NCBI RefSeq assembly: GCF_949628215.1
Contig: NC_134277.1
Coordinates: 109,571,463-109,635,462, forward strand
Direction: 5' to 3'
Source: Phalacrocorax aristotelis
Taxonomy: Eukaryota; Chordata; Aves; Suliformes; Phalacrocoracidae
Length of the DNA stretch: 64,000 nt
Shown here: positions 12,546 to 23,010 of the stretch, piece by piece
Numbering within the stretch: the stretch's first letter is position 1
How the letters are laid out: each line of letters starts with the position of its first letter
Translations under genes and position numbers: made by a program
Notes under the pieces: model-generated
The model's input: the letters and a program-made list of their open reading frames with translations, nothing else
What the model was told of the DNA's origin: nothing
Database searches by the model: none

Positions 12546-13930
12546 ATCAATCATCGTTCTATTGACAACAACAGTTTTAGAGCATCCCTAAACCGAGCAC
12601 AACAAGGGTTATTCTTTCAGTTTTCAGGATAATTCATTTTTCCAAGGTATTTTCTGATATCTAGTAAGTAGGGCACCACTGCTTGAGATATTCTCATAGC
12701 TTATATTGCAGTGCAACTTACGTACCATCCATTGCCATCAAGAAATCAATGCCAGAGTTGCACTTCCTTCATCTGTGAAAAATCCAATATTTTGCACATT
12801 ATACAGCTATTGCAGAACAGCATGTTTATGAGAGCATGACTAGATGCAAATTACTGACACAAAAGGTATGAGGGTCTCGCCTTAAAATCCTCTCAGTGAA
12901 GACAAAAACTGTTTGTTTGGGGAGAAAAAGTCAGGACTCTGTTATAGCTACATGTGGCTGAGTTTTTGAAATCCCTGTTTTGCCATTGCCAGCTATGCCT
13001 TCTGATCATCAAAGTTGTTTTGTCTCTCACAGCTTGAAAGATGCAATCTACAGTACAGCTTCCTCCAGTAACAAAAGCTACTCCTAGCTGAAACGCTTTT
13101 CTAATGTCTATATAAAGGCAGCCACTCACGCAGTCTTTCTATCTCCACAAAACATTTCATTATTCTAGAGGCCATGTACACTTCACTTCCGTAGCCCTGG
13201 TGAATAAAGAAAACAGACAAACTAAAACCATCTCAGTCTTCATATTCAGCCTTAAAATCCAGCTATGGTACATCCTACAGTGATATACCACAACGGTAAG
13301 AGCACATTTAGTCAAATATTAAAATCTCATTGTAACACCGTCCTCTTACATAATATGTATTTTTATGAGAGTAACAGTCATGACTGGGATACAGGACTGC
13401 TGATAGGGGTATATATATTGGTCATAACTCTTGAGCGAGGTACATTAACCCTGATAACTGGAGTTACTTCTCTGATTTTATGTCTCCAGAAGGAAATAGC
13501 GAAAAAACAGTTAATTCTGGGCATCAAAATAAGCTACGCTGTATCTAAAGAGACAAAGAATATCAAGAGAAACACTCACTGAGAGGCTGAAGGGCTTATT
13601 TGCATGGCAGGTCACACTCGTTGGCAGAAAGAAAAATAAGGCTTTCCCTGTATAATCCTCTTATAAGATCCAATCTTCAGTAGGGTAAATGAGATTCAAA
13701 ATATTCTTTCTTCCTGTAATACAGATATACTGAGCAGCTCCTACCACCAGTGTGAGAGAGGTGCGTGGAAGGAAAGAAAGGTAAAATCACATATTTAAAA
13801 ATGGCTTCTGATTGCTGCAGAAGTCATGACAGCTGAATGGAGAAAGATGTTCCATAGGCATTTCAGCAAAATTACAAGATGCGGCAAGATGTTGCATTTC
13901 AATTCTCTTCCCTGGTTTGGCTTTGTTTTC
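12546..13930. other. Region downstream of MC5R, likely including its 3' UTR
   Basis: No separate gene is seen. It directly follows the MC5R stop on the minus strand, so the proximal part is presumably 3' UTR. I saw no minus-strand AATAAA within this interval, so the transcript end is not defined. A 105-codon plus-strand frame at 13265-13582 has no recognisable features. Confidence 0.45.
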
Positions 13931-14908
13931 TTAATATTTGTTTGATAACCCACAGACCATTCTCAGGCTATAGCAACAAATTATCTCTTTGAAGGTCTTC
14001 CTCATTTCCTGGCTACGAAAGGCATAGATCAAGGGATCAATTACAGAGTTGCACATAATGAGAATGAGGTACATGTTGAAGTGAGACATGAAGCAAACAC
14101 AGTAGAGGTTTTGAGGGCAGGAGATCATCAGGATGAGATGAAGGAAGAATGGAGCCCAGCAAACAATGAAGATGCCAAGAAGCATAGTCAGAGTGATGGC
14201 TCCTTTCATGCTGGTTCTTTGACGGACAGAGTTGTACCCAGGCAAAGCAGCTATTTTCTTCACGTGAGTACGAGCCAGGAGGAACATATGGATGTACAGG
14301 GAGACCATGAGGAACAACATGGTAAAAAACATAGTGATGAGACAAATGATCACATAAGTTGATTCATAATAAAGAATGAAAATAATGCCACAGCCCGTGC
14401 AAAAGGTCCAGATGCATGCAATAATAAGCCCTGATCTTTTCACTGTCATGATGTTGTGATAGCGCAGGGCATAGAAGATGGTGATGTACCTGTCTACTGC
14501 TATAGCCAGCAAACTGCACATGGAAGCCACCACAGATATGCAGATCATTGAATCAAAGACATTGTCTATATGGCGGACAAAGGCATCTTCCATAATTATG
14601 TGTCTATTGTTTATTAAGTATATTGTTATGGTCTCCCAAGCATTAGACACACTAACCAGCATGTCAGCCACTGCTAAACTGCAGACAAAAAAATACATGG
14701 GTGAATGCAAGTTCTTGTTCTTAACTATTGCACATATAACTAAGATATTTTCAAGGAGGCTTACAATGCCCAGAGTTAGGAACACCTCAGCTGCAATGAC
14801 CACTTGCTCACATGGTGATAACTTGCTCTTGACAGTAGGCACAGTAAAGTTGCTGCCAAAGGTGCTCAGGTTTAGTTCAGAAACATACAGTTGAGAGGAC
14901 GTGTTCAT
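13931..14908 (-). CDS. MC5R: Melanocortin receptor 5 (class A GPCR)
   Basis: An intact 325-residue, intronless coding region for a Gs-coupled melanocortin receptor of the plasma membrane. This family responds to alpha-MSH and ACTH peptides and raises cAMP; MC5R is linked to gland and skin function. N-glycosylation sequons are at N2, N13 and N20. Seven hydrophobic segments follow. Family features include a short extracellular loop 2, E92, D115 and D119 (the acidic ligand pocket), DRY at 139-141, W251-A-P in TM6, DPLIY at 291-295 in place of NPxxY, and a CC palmitoylation pair at 311-312. Its length equals mammalian MC5R, and the N-terminus and ICL3 ([12 protein letters not shown]) match MC5R rather than MC4R or MC2R. 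The start at 14908 is chosen because the receptor N-terminus begins there and a splice acceptor lies 83 bp upstream. The frame also extends to an ATG at 15052, but that stretch crosses the acceptor. Confidence 0.98.
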   Translation of the reverse strand: MNTSSQLYVSELNLSTFGSNFTVPTVKSKLSPCEQVVIAAEVFLTLGIVSLLENILVICAIVKNKNLHSPMYFFVCSLAVADMLVSVSNAWETITIYLINNRHIIMEDAFVRHIDNVFDSMICISVVASMCSLLAIAVDRYITIFYALRYHNIMTVKRSGLIIACIWTFCTGCGIIFILYYESTYVIICLITMFFTMLFLMVSLYIHMFLLARTHVKKIAALPGYNSVRQRTSMKGAITLTMLLGIFIVCWAPFFLHLILMISCPQNLYCVCFMSHFNMYLILIMCNSVIDPLIYAFRSQEMRKTFKEIICCYSLRMVCGLSNKY

Positions 14909-14990
14909 CTCTGGAAGCAAACACGTTCTGTTCTTTCTGAGGGACTTGCCAAGGAGTGTGGTAAATGCATTTTCCAAAAGGCAAAAGACC
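14909..14990 (-). other. MC5R: Predicted MC5R 5' UTR part of the coding exon
   Basis: On the minus strand, a T-rich tract followed by 'ggcag' ends at 14991 and resembles a good 3' splice site. The exon would then start at 14990, giving 82 bases of 5' UTR before the ATG at 14908. The ATG has a purine at -3. Melanocortin receptor genes commonly have non-coding 5' exons spliced to a single coding exon, so this fits. The upstream exon itself was not located. Confidence 0.55.
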
Positions 14991-16889
14991 CTGCCAAAAA
15001 AAATACAGCATGACGAGAACAGGCAGAAGTTGACAAAACAAATATCACCCATTTCTATTTAATTTGGCTTGTACACATCCTGCCTTTTCCACACCATATT
15101 CCTCTACTGATTCTAAATTAACCTCCAATTGGCTCAGAGTTTTTCTACCCATCCTTACGGGGAAACTAAAACCACAAACTAAAGAAGAGATTCATCCCCT
15201 CTTCATTCCTAGTTTTGTTTGTTCTATTCAGTCCCCAGAAGTGAGCACAATGTCCTGGAAATTCTGCTGGACAATGAACAAACATTTTTCAAAGTCTCAA
15301 GTCTCAGACCCCAGAAATGTAGGAAAATATAGTATTAGGTTCAGCAGGACCTGCTCACTTGAATACAATATGTAGAAGTTCGAATTATTGCCACAATTAA
15401 GAATTAACATTTTCAGCAAAAGATTTAAATGCTTCCCTGAACTTTGTAATTCTTAAGTTTGCACGAACTGTGTTATAAACAGCTTATCTGTGCAATACTA
15501 ACATGCTCACCTAAGAACACAGTATTAACACCTAACCATGACAAATCCATGCATTTCAGGATACACTAAGGTTACAGAATCAATAAGGGTGGAATTCTGT
15601 CATAAAAATAAGTTTTCTATTCCAGATCATCAGTATTTTATTCAGTGTTCTTTTGGTAATAACAATATTCAGGGCAAGTTGTAAGCCATCGGATTCTTAA
15701 TAAGGGGAACACTTAAAGCTGATTGTCAGTGACTTGTTGCAAATTCAAAGCATATCAAGCTAAATAATTCTCAGTTTTTAAAAGTAACCTTTTGTTTGCA
15801 ATCAAGAAGTAACTGTACCTATTTACCAGAGCTGCTCCTTCAGCTGCCCTTCCTCTTCATTGCCTGCTACCTTTCCTCCAGAGAGCAGAAGTTTCAGCCC
15901 CCACCTCCTCACCCAACATCGGGGGCTGGGGACTCCTTGGTGGGAATGGATGACAAAAATAGAGGAAAAGGAATGAGTAAATCCATAGAGTCAAGGCTGA
16001 CCATGTATAAATTACTTACTGTGCAACTGCCTTTTTATAGACTCCAAGCAATAATGACTTCAGTACTTAAACTGTGGCTCCTCCTCCCCGTCTTTGCCCC
16101 TCTGAACTTCTTTTCACAGATTTTGTCAGCCAAGGCTTGGGTTTTTACTACCATCTAGTGGTCTTCTCTTGCCTTTCTAAGTGAACAGTGATTCTGATCT
16201 AAAATTCGTTATGAGCTTTTTAAAATATTAAAGTGGAAATGCACTAAGCATGCCCTTTTCCAAAAACATTCCTTGTTTGTTTTCTCTGCTGTTGCTAGTA
16301 CTCACTGACAATAAGCTCATACTGCAATAGTACTGCAAAAGAGGTGAGAACAGAAGACTGTTATTGAAGTGGGAGGCTTATTACTGCTATAAGCATTTGT
16401 CTTATATACATAGTTATAATTTTGCAAGAATAAGAACCACACTGTTACAAAACTCAGAGAACATACAGCGAAGCCCGTCACGCCATTATAGAAGATATAA
16501 ATCAAGTAATTTGTGAGAAAAAATAGAACTAATAACTGGCTATGTTCCCGTCCCCTTGTTGTAGAGATTTTGATGCAGATGTGGAAGGAGTACACAGCGC
16601 ATTGTGCCAGGCACCAGGGCTTCCTGAGATGGATGTGAATTCCCCCAGGTTTCATAGGGTCTAAGAGCTGAGAAAGAGAGTGCTCATTACTGCAATGGCA
16701 TAAGTCCCTCTGTGCATCTAGCAGTTAGGCAGTCCATGCTCATTCTGAGACTTACCGAAAAGGTGTCAAAATCAGTGAGAGTCTTTTCTTTAGCAAATGG
16801 GCTCTGCTTTTGCACACAGACTGAGGAATGCAAAGCACACACCTTCCTGACACTACCAAATGCCCCTTATGTTATACGCTAACCAGCCA
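14991..16889. other. Region upstream of MC5R: intron and/or promoter
   Basis: No coding sequence is recognised. Since MC5R is transcribed leftward and a splice acceptor sits at 14991-14992, this interval probably holds its first intron and possibly the 5' exon and promoter. No convincing CpG island is visible. The ERV-containing CR1 begins at the far end, about 2 kb from the coding exon. Confidence 0.45.
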
Positions 16890-16994
16890 GTCAAATGCTA
16901 TTCAGGATTCACCTGTCTAGAAGGGGCAAGGGAATCTTTGGCAGCAGGCCGGCCAACTTGGTGAGGCGGGCCTTAAATAGAAGGACTCGGGGGG
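16890..16994 (+). mobile_element. CR1 LINE 5' piece, left of the ERV insertion (copy C)
   Basis: The stretch containing 'ggtgaggcgggccttaaata' and ending in a G run resembles the 5' region of CR1. The element resumes beyond the provirus at 24692 with 'gggggggtggggtcc' and then the start of ORF2. The two parts abut exactly at the six-G target duplication, so they are one CR1 split by the retrovirus. The outer left border is uncertain by tens of bases. Confidence 0.65.
16989..16994. repeat. Target site duplication, left copy (GGGGGG)
   Basis: Six G residues immediately precede the 5' LTR; seven G follow the 3' LTR at 24692-24698. A 6-bp duplication suits betaretroviral integrases. Because the target is homopolymeric, the exact length cannot be proven. 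Confidence 0.7.
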
Positions 16995-17314
16995 TGTGGG
17001 AAACTATAGGATTGAATCAACATGTGGGTCCCATGATAAGTTGTTTAAGACAGAAAGCGGCCTGGAGGATTATGGGTATACGATGGAATTAGCTTGACTA
17101 CAGACCCGGCGTCAGACCCGCTGATGGAAAATTGCAGAGAATCTGCAAGTCACAGGGAAGAGGAAGAAAGGCGAGGGACATTTCAGCATTGAGAGCAAAC
17201 GATAAAAAAGAACAAAGAACTTTGGCACGAATTGCAGAACTAGACTGTTTGTTAAGGAAGTATCACAACCCGTGACATTAATTAAGCAATTATTGAAGCT
17301 TGTTTACAAGAGCA

Positions 17315-17320
17315 TATAAA
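17315..17320 (+). promoter_or_regulatory. LTR TATA box
   Basis: TATAAA in the 5' LTR, about 85 bp before the LTR end; its counterpart in the 3' LTR is at 24605-24610. Transcription would be expected to start about 25-30 bp downstream. Confidence 0.75.
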
Positions 17321-17336
17321 AGCATTGCGACTTAAA

Positions 17337-17342
17337 AATAAA
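17337..17342 (+). terminator. LTR poly(A) signal AATAAA
   Basis: AATAAA in the LTR, with the functional copy for proviral transcripts in the 3' LTR at 24627-24632. Its closeness to the TATA box implies a short R region. Confidence 0.7.
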
Positions 17343-17403
17343 GCTAAAGCTTGCTCTATCACTCACGTTGAGTTGTCTGCTTGCTTTCCTCGCTCGCCGC
17401 AAA

Positions 17404-17421
17404 TGGCGCCCGAACAGGGAC
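17404..17421 (+). other. Primer binding site, tRNA-Lys (Lys3 type)
   Basis: TGGCGCCCGAACAGGGAC lies two bases after the 5' LTR. It is complementary to the 3' end of tRNA-Lys3, the primer of several betaretroviruses and lentiviruses. Avian alpharetroviruses use tRNA-Trp, so this supports a betaretroviral backbone. Confidence 0.95.
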
Positions 17422-17644
17422 CTGAAAAGGACTATCTCTGATACGGCAGCGAGAGACGGAGACGCACTGGCAGACGGCAGCCAGGGGGCAAAAGAGGAGT
17501 CGTTTTATGCATCATTCCTGATACTTTCCGACCCTCCGGCCTGGACCCAACCTCAGAATTCAAGAGGGGATCCGCCTTCCGCAGTTGAAGCTAACCCGGG
17601 AGCGAGAGCCGTACAAACGACGCTGATTATCCTCACATCAGGCG
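17422..17644 (+). other. Retroviral leader (5' untranslated region)
   Basis: Sequence between the PBS and the gag start codon, expected to hold packaging and dimerisation signals. A short upstream ORF starts at the ATG near 17507. No gene is supported. A GTAAGT matching a splice donor lies just inside gag at 17699-17704. Confidence 0.6.
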
Positions 17645-19393
17645 ATGGAGGTCGAGGTAGCTTTTGAATTATTAAAGCGCTTTTTAGAAAAGCGGGGAGT
17701 AAGTCAGTTAAAAGACTTGTCAGGGCTAGTTGCAGTGGGCAAAGTGAAAGGGTTTTTTAAAGAACCTGAGTCGATTTTTGAAGTAGAGGAGTGGAGAGCC
17801 TATGGTGATTGTTTGTGGGACTTGGTGATAGATGACGATAAGACAGCGAAAAAGCTAATGAAACCTTGGCAGGAAGTGATTAACTGTATGAAAAAATATA
17901 AAACTGAAAAAAGATTAGCAACAGCCACCTCTGATCGGCTAGACAACTGTGACCCCAATGCTGGAAAGATTGGAATTGGCTTAGACAATCCCTCGCCTCC
18001 CTTCTTGGGGATCCCAGTTACTGTACCTCGAAGACCCCTTGTTCCTCCTCCTCCCCCTCCTGGTAGATCTACATCTGTAGAAACTAGCGGAGAAGGAATA
18101 AGCTTGGGAAAGGGAGGTGAAGATATTGAAAATTCATATGATGTAGTCTCTCCGGTGGAGGAAAATAAGCCGAGCACGCCATCTAGTCACCGTTCTGTAC
18201 CTATTGTGCGCAGCCGAGTTGACTGGTGGAAAATCGGGTTAGAGGCATTACAAAATGGGGACCTAGAGACCGCCAACTTGCTAGCTCAAGCTTTCCCTGT
18301 CATCTATCAACCGGACCCTGCTAACAATCAAAATTTATTAGCACACCATAATCCTCTTGATTGGAAAATCTTGAACCAGCTGAGAAGTACTGTCAGCGAA
18401 TCAGGTCTACATAGTGAACTGACCACACAGATGCTAAATTACATTTGGGGAAGCAGGCTGCTTTGTCCCGAGGATATTAAAAACATTATGAAGTTCATAT
18501 TGAAACAGTCACGGCAGCTTTTATGGCAGGCTCACTGGCACACCCTATGTGATAGATCGGCAAACACCCAGCGCCAGCAAAACGACCCACTAGCAGGAGT
18601 AATAGTAGAACAGCTTATGGGAATAGGACCCTTCTCGTCCATAGACATGCAAATGCAGACAGGCCCTGATGTATTAAGAGAATCAATGAAGCTAGCAAGG
18701 GACACCTTACAGCGTGTCAAAACAGCACCAATCACCCCTTCTTACATGTCAATTAAACAAGGGAGGGAAGAGCCTTTTGCCACATTTGTAGATCGAGTTA
18801 CAGAAGCGTTAAATCGTGCCGACTTACCTGATTTTACGAAGGGCCCATTGCTGCATCAATGTATTATGGAAAACTCCAACCATGCTACTAAAAGTATTTT
18901 AATTACACTTCCCCTAGACGCAGGCATTGAGGTGATGCTTGAACGCATGAGTCGAGTACCTACCGGCCCTCAAGCTAGGTTAGTTGAAGCATTGAGGGAA
19001 GTTGGGCAAGGAATGGTACAGGTTCAGCAACAAGTTTGTGCCGCTCTCGCCCCCTTGGGTCCAGCCAAAAACCCTAACAGTAACTAAAGAGGGCCAGCTA
19101 GTTTTCGATGCTTCCGCTGCGGAAAAGCAGGACACATAAAGCGACAGTGCAGTGAAGCTAACTTATGGTGCAAAAACTGCCAAGCTCAAAGCCACAATAC
19201 AGCTGCCTGCCGGCGCTCGGGAAACGGGAAGCTGAGCGCCCGGGGTCGCAGCGCGCAGGCACCAATAGCGGCTCCAGTGACTTATCAGCACTCCATCACC
19301 ACGCCACCAGTCATGCCGAGCAACTCCGGCCAGCTTCCAATTTACAACCCGCCACCAGAGGGAGCCTCGGCTTGGACTTGGCAACAGCAGTAG
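17645..19393 (+). pseudogene. gag: ERV gag (matrix, proline-rich, capsid, nucleocapsid), one in-frame stop
   Basis: The retroviral structural polyprotein gene. The first 480 codons are open. Residues 1-95 form a basic, helical matrix-like region (VEVAFELLKRFLEKRG). Residues 114-142 are proline-rich, with six consecutive prolines. Capsid starts near residue 180, and the major homology region is at about 370-389 (IKQGREEPFATFVDRV). An in-frame TAA at 19085-19087 interrupts the gene. The same frame then encodes two CX2CX4HX4C zinc knuckles (19109-19150 and 19169-19210) and ends at TAG 19391-19393. The stop removes nucleocapsid and the frameshift site from translation. The start is the first good ATG after the leader and gives the matrix N-terminus. 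Confidence 0.93.
19219..19225 (+). promoter_or_regulatory. gag-pro -1 ribosomal frameshift heptamer G GGA AAC
   Basis: GGGAAAC falls in the gag phase as G GGA AAC, the heptamer used at the gag-pro junction of type-D betaretroviruses. A -1 slip moves reading from the gag frame into the dUTPase/protease frame. It lies three codons after the second zinc knuckle and is followed by a GC-rich tract (19226-19262) that could fold into a stimulatory structure. In this copy the gag stop at 19085 lies upstream, so ribosomes starting at the gag ATG would not reach it. Confidence 0.85.
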
Positions 19394-20078
19394 ATGTCAC
19401 TTTGATAGACACTCGTCCACAGAAGATCAGGACAGGAATAAAGGGCCCATTGATAATCAATGGGCAAGTGTGTGGAGCATTATTATTTGGACGGTCATCA
19501 AGCGGCTTGCAAGGATTGTTTGTTCTGCCTGGAGTTATAGACTGTGATTATGAAGGAGAAATTTGTATCGTGGCACAGACTGCCTTTCCCCCTATATGTA
19601 TACCAAAAGGAAGCAGACTTGCACAACTTGTACCGATACAACAGCTGGCACAGCCGTTAGCATCAAATGATACCAGCGCTAGAGGAACAGAAGGCTTTGG
19701 ATCCACTGGGGGGCTTGCTTTCCTGACTCTGTCTCTGAATGAAAGACCCCTCACCAGTGTAGTGATTACCCATGGTAATGAGAGCCAAAGGCTTTCTGCC
19801 TTGCTAGACACAGGAGCTGACATCACCATTGTTGCACGAAACCAGTGGCCTCCTCAATGGCCACTAAGGAATGCGGTCGACGGAGTAGAAGGTGTAGGAG
19901 GCACAGCACCAGTTCAACGCAGCCAACAATGAGTTAAAATAACTATTGACGGCCGAGTTGCCTCTTTATACGTCACAGTCATGCCGTTGCCAGCAGGAGT
20001 CCATGCTTTGATTGGGCAAGATGTGCTGAACCAATTGGGCGTGATACTTACCACTGACTCCCCTGCATCAGCTGGCGC

Positions 20079-20085
20079 CCCTTTT
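20079..20085 (+). promoter_or_regulatory. Candidate pro-pol -1 frameshift heptamer C CCT TTT
   Basis: CCCTTTT lies in the pro phase as C CCT TTT, about 40 bases before the pro stop at 20125. A -1 shift there enters the pol frame, which is open from this point. The heptamer fits the X XXY YYZ form but is not one of the well-known pro-pol sites, so it is less certain than the gag-pro site. Confidence 0.55.
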
Positions 20086-22602
20086 CGGGTGCGGTCACTG
20101 CCACATGGACTTTCCCAATCCCACTGACATGGCTCACAGAAGAGCCAGTATGGGTCGGGCAGTGGCCGCTCAAACGGGAAAGTCTACAACAAGCCCACAT
20201 ATTAATAAAAGAACAATTAGACCAAGGACATCTCCGACCTTCGACAAGCCCCTGGAACACCCCTATTTTTGTTATCAAAAAAAAGTCAGGGAAATACAGG
20301 CTGTTACATGATCTACGGGCAGTAAATCAGCAAATGCAAGCGATGGGAGCTTTACAACCTGGCCTTCCAAATCCAGCCATGTTACCAACTGGTTGGCATT
20401 TACTGATTATCGACTTAAAGGATTGCTTTTTCACTATAAAGCTGCATCCTCAGGATACCCAGCGATTTGCATTTACATTACCAGCAATCAACAGAGAAGG
20501 TCCTGACTTACGCTTCGAATGGACAGTATTGCCACAAGGCATGAAGAATAGCCCTACTCTGTGTCAACTTTTCGTAGATGCTGCATTAAAAGACGTGAGG
20601 CAGCAATGGCCGGACACTGTAATTTACCATTACATGGATGACATCTTGTTTGCACAAGAACAACCTTTCTCAGCACAGCAAGAATTATATTTACAGCAAC
20701 AGCTCCAGCTACATGGCCTAGTAATAGCAGCAGAGAAGGTTCAACGTTCACCAGTATGGAAATACCTCGGGTGGCACATCAGTGACTCTCAAGTAAGTTC
20801 ACAGAAGCTTACGTTACACACAGCAATCAAAACCCTTAATGATGCTCAACGGCTGTTAGGAGACCTACAATGGCTACGGCCAGTAGCCAGAATCACTAAT
20901 GATGACTTGGAAGTTCTTCGCCCAATGTTAAAGGGCACTGACCCTGCCGCGCCGGTCCGACCGACTGCCGAACAAACCTCTATGATACAACGTCTTAGCT
21001 CCGAGATCGTCCAAAGAGCAGTAGACCGGCTGGACCCCGATCTCCCCATCGATCTCACCATACTCCATGGTTCTACTCACATTTTGGGTGCACTTACTCA
21101 GTGCAAGAAGAAAAAGGGGGAGAAGATAAGGGTGTTGGAATGGATATTTACAAGCCTACAGCCGAAGACAACGATTCAAGAAAAGACGGAAGATTTGGCG
21201 GGGACAATTAAAAAGGGTCAGTCTCGTATCCTTCAAATAATAGGAGCAGAGCCACATACTATCCACCTACCAGTAAAGCGAGAGGATCTGGAGTGGTGGC
21301 TGAGGAATTCCCCAGCGCTACAATCAAGCTTATTAACAGAAGCAATAGAAATCAAACTAGAATCAATAAAAGCTCCTGTTCTTAAATGGATCAGCAATAA
21401 CAGCTGGATGGAAAGGCCAAAATGCAAAGCAGTACCCATAATAGAAGCAGTGACTGTCTATACAGATGCCGGTAAACGTTCCAGGAGAGCAGCAGCGACA
21501 TGGCATGAAGATGGTCAATGGAAATATCAATTAATACATGCCAAGCCATGTGACTCTTTACAGACGTTGGAGCTAGCTGCTGTAGTATGGACATTTTCTC
21601 GCTGGATGACGAAAGTGTTGAACGTGGTAACTGACTCTCTTTATGTGGCTGGAATTGTTAGCTGTATCGAAGATGCACGTATAAAAGAAGTACAAAACCT
21701 ACAGTTGTTCGAACTCCTAAGACAGCTTCAATCCACCATTAAACAACGAACATTGCCATATTGTATTATTCACATACGAAGCCATCAGTGGACGGAAGGC
21801 TTGGGGGAAGGAAATGATCGCGCTGACAAGCTCGTCACCATTACGGCGCCAGTGAGCGAATTCGCTATAGCATGAGAATCTCACCAAACCTTTCACCAGA
21901 ACGCAAGAGGTTTAAAGAAACAATTTCAAGTCACCATGGAAGAAGCCAGGGGAATTGTACGAGCCTGCCCTACTTGCAGCCATCACGGACCAGGCATAGG
22001 GCTAGGAGTTAATCCCAGAGGCCTTCAGGCCAGGGAAATATGGCAAATGGACGTTACGCATGTGTCAGAATTTGGGAAACTAAAATATGTTCACGTTACT
22101 ATCGATACTTATAGCAAGTTTTTATGGGCAACAGCACAGTCAGGGGAAAAGGCCGTCCATGTTATACGTCATTTAACATTCTGTTTTGCTGTAATGGGAA
22201 CTCCAACACAGATTAAGACAGACAATGGGCCAGCCTACTGTAGTCAGAAGGTTAAGAAATTTTTACAGGCATGGGGAGTACGCCATCTCACAGGCATTCC
22301 ACATTCACCCACAGGGCAAGCAATAATTGAGAGGGCGCACCAGACTCTAAAACAATATCTAAACAAACTTTGAGACGTAAAAGATGTACAAGAATGGCTT
22401 GCAAAAGTTTTATTTGTATTAAATCACTTATGCATATTTGCAGAACACGATAACCCTCCTGCGTGGGTGCATGGAAATGACAATAGGAAAGAGTCAGGAC
22501 AGGCAGTAATGGTGAAGTATCGAGACCCTTCCATTGGTCTATGGCAAGGGCCCGTAGAATTCAAATATTTTAGTCGAGGTTACATGTGTGTGCTTACCCC
22601 CA

Positions 22603-22605
22603 CAG
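22603..22605 (+). promoter_or_regulatory. Candidate 3' splice site before the small ORF and env
   Basis: A pyrimidine-rich run ending 'tacccccacag|g' inside the integrase C-terminal region resembles a strong splice acceptor. It lies about 90 bp before the small Cys-rich frame and 400 bp before env, so it could produce a subgenomic mRNA. A matching donor candidate is GTAAGT at 17699-17704. Confidence 0.35.
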
Positions 22606-22696
22606 GTCCAAGGTGGATACCCAGTAAATGGGTAAAGGCTATGCCTAGTGAACAGAAGAACGAAATCTGCGAAGTGACAGGAGACGGTGAAGACGT

Positions 22697-22912
22697 ATGA
22701 CTACACCGGTAGAGGTAGACAGGATACGGATAGAATGTCCCCAATGCAATAAGTGCCGACCCTGGGTACTAAGAGAGTGTCATAGCTGTCAACAGCGCAG
22801 GTGGGTAAGAACCCATCGAGCTAGGAGGTGGTGTGACAGTTGCTACTATCACCAATTACAGACACATAAGGTTTTAATCATCACAGGCCACGAAGTAGAG
22901 GGTTCTAGATGA
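22697..22912 (+). CDS. Unknown Cys/Arg-rich small ORF between pol and env
   Basis: A 71-codon frame whose ATG overlaps the pol stop (ATGA). I do not recognise the protein. It contains three CxxC pairs (C14/C17, C28/C31, C46/C49) plus C20 and several His, a pattern suited to zinc ribbons. An arginine-rich stretch between the second and third pairs (QQRRWVRTHRARR, residues 32-44) could bind RNA. Thirteen of 71 residues are Arg or Lys. After its TGA (22910-22912) the same frame stays open to TAG 23075-23077, overlapping the start of env, so the original product may have been longer. By position it could be a regulatory protein analogous to Rec, Rem or Tat, or a remnant of an env leader. The function is inference only. 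Confidence 0.45.
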   Translation: MTTPVEVDRIRIECPQCNKCRPWVLRECHSCQQRRWVRTHRARRWCDSCYYHQLQTHKVLIITGHEVEGSR

Positions 22913-23010
22913 TATGAATTGCACACCTTTGACTGGATCAGACAAATCAATAGTGCTCCTTTGCTAGTGCTGCGCCAAGAGTGTGCTGTAAAGAACCAGG
23001 TACCTGAAAT

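Larger units (their letters stand above)
16995..17401 (+). repeat. 5' LTR of the endogenous retrovirus
   Basis: A 407-bp LTR, starting TGTGGGAAAC and ending CGCCGCA. It contains a TATA box (TATAAA, 17315-17320) and an AATAAA poly(A) signal (17337-17342) only about 20 bp further. The poly(A) signal therefore lies at or just upstream of the expected start of R, implying a very short R as in betaretroviruses. The copy at 24285-24691 has the same length and about 97.3% identity. Confidence 0.97.
19219..20127 (+). pseudogene. pro: ERV pro: dUTPase plus aspartic protease, one in-frame stop
   Basis: This frame is read by -1 shift from gag. After a low-complexity linker, a dUTPase domain begins near 19372, with the motifs GRSS (about 19492) and GVIDCDYEGEI (about 19530-19562). 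In the enzyme it would hydrolyse dUTP; a dUTPase in pro is typical of betaretroviruses. The protease follows, with the active-site loop LLDTGADITI at 19801-19830. An in-frame TGA at 19930-19932 cuts the protease. Its C-terminal part, including IGQDVL near 20011, is encoded beyond, up to TGA 20125-20127. I see no G-patch domain after the protease. An ATG at 19165 lies in this frame but is not the natural start. Confidence 0.92.
20079..22700 (+). pseudogene. pol: ERV pol: reverse transcriptase, RNase H, integrase, two in-frame stops
   Basis: This frame is offset -1 from pro and open from the candidate shift site to TGA 21873-21875. RT shows SPWNTPIFVIKKKSGKYRLL, the catalytic LIIDLKDCFF, LPQGMKNSP and YMDD (20631-20642). 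RNase H has its acidic set in YTDAG (about 21454), LELAAV, VTDSLYV and NDRADK. After the stop, the same frame continues into integrase: an HHCC zinc site (HX3H then CPTC), then D,D35E with Asp at 22050 and 22221 and Glu at 22329. A second TGA at 22371-22373 precedes the C-terminal DNA-binding part (RWIPSKWV), which ends at TGA 22698-22700. All catalytic residues checked are present; only the two stops and the upstream lesions disable it. Confidence 0.94.

Noticed and set aside
14478-14894. 138-codon plus-strand open frame
   Set aside because: It is exactly antisense to MC5R; the frame is a shadow of the receptor's codon usage. The same applies to 14081-14362 (+) and 14037-14345 (-).
17368-17667. 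Open frame spanning the 5' LTR end and leader
   Set aside because: It begins in the LTR, crosses the PBS and overlaps the gag start in another frame; no viral protein is expected there. A similar frame at 24658 begins in the 3' LTR.
19171-19177. C AAA AAC as gag-pro frameshift site
   Set aside because: The first base does not match the X XXY pattern, and it lies inside the second zinc knuckle. G GGA AAC at 19219 is perfect and better placed.
19165-19218. ATG at 19165 as start of the pro gene
   Set aside because: The frame there is antecedent to the shift site and would overlap nucleocapsid codons; pro is reached by frameshift, not its own start.
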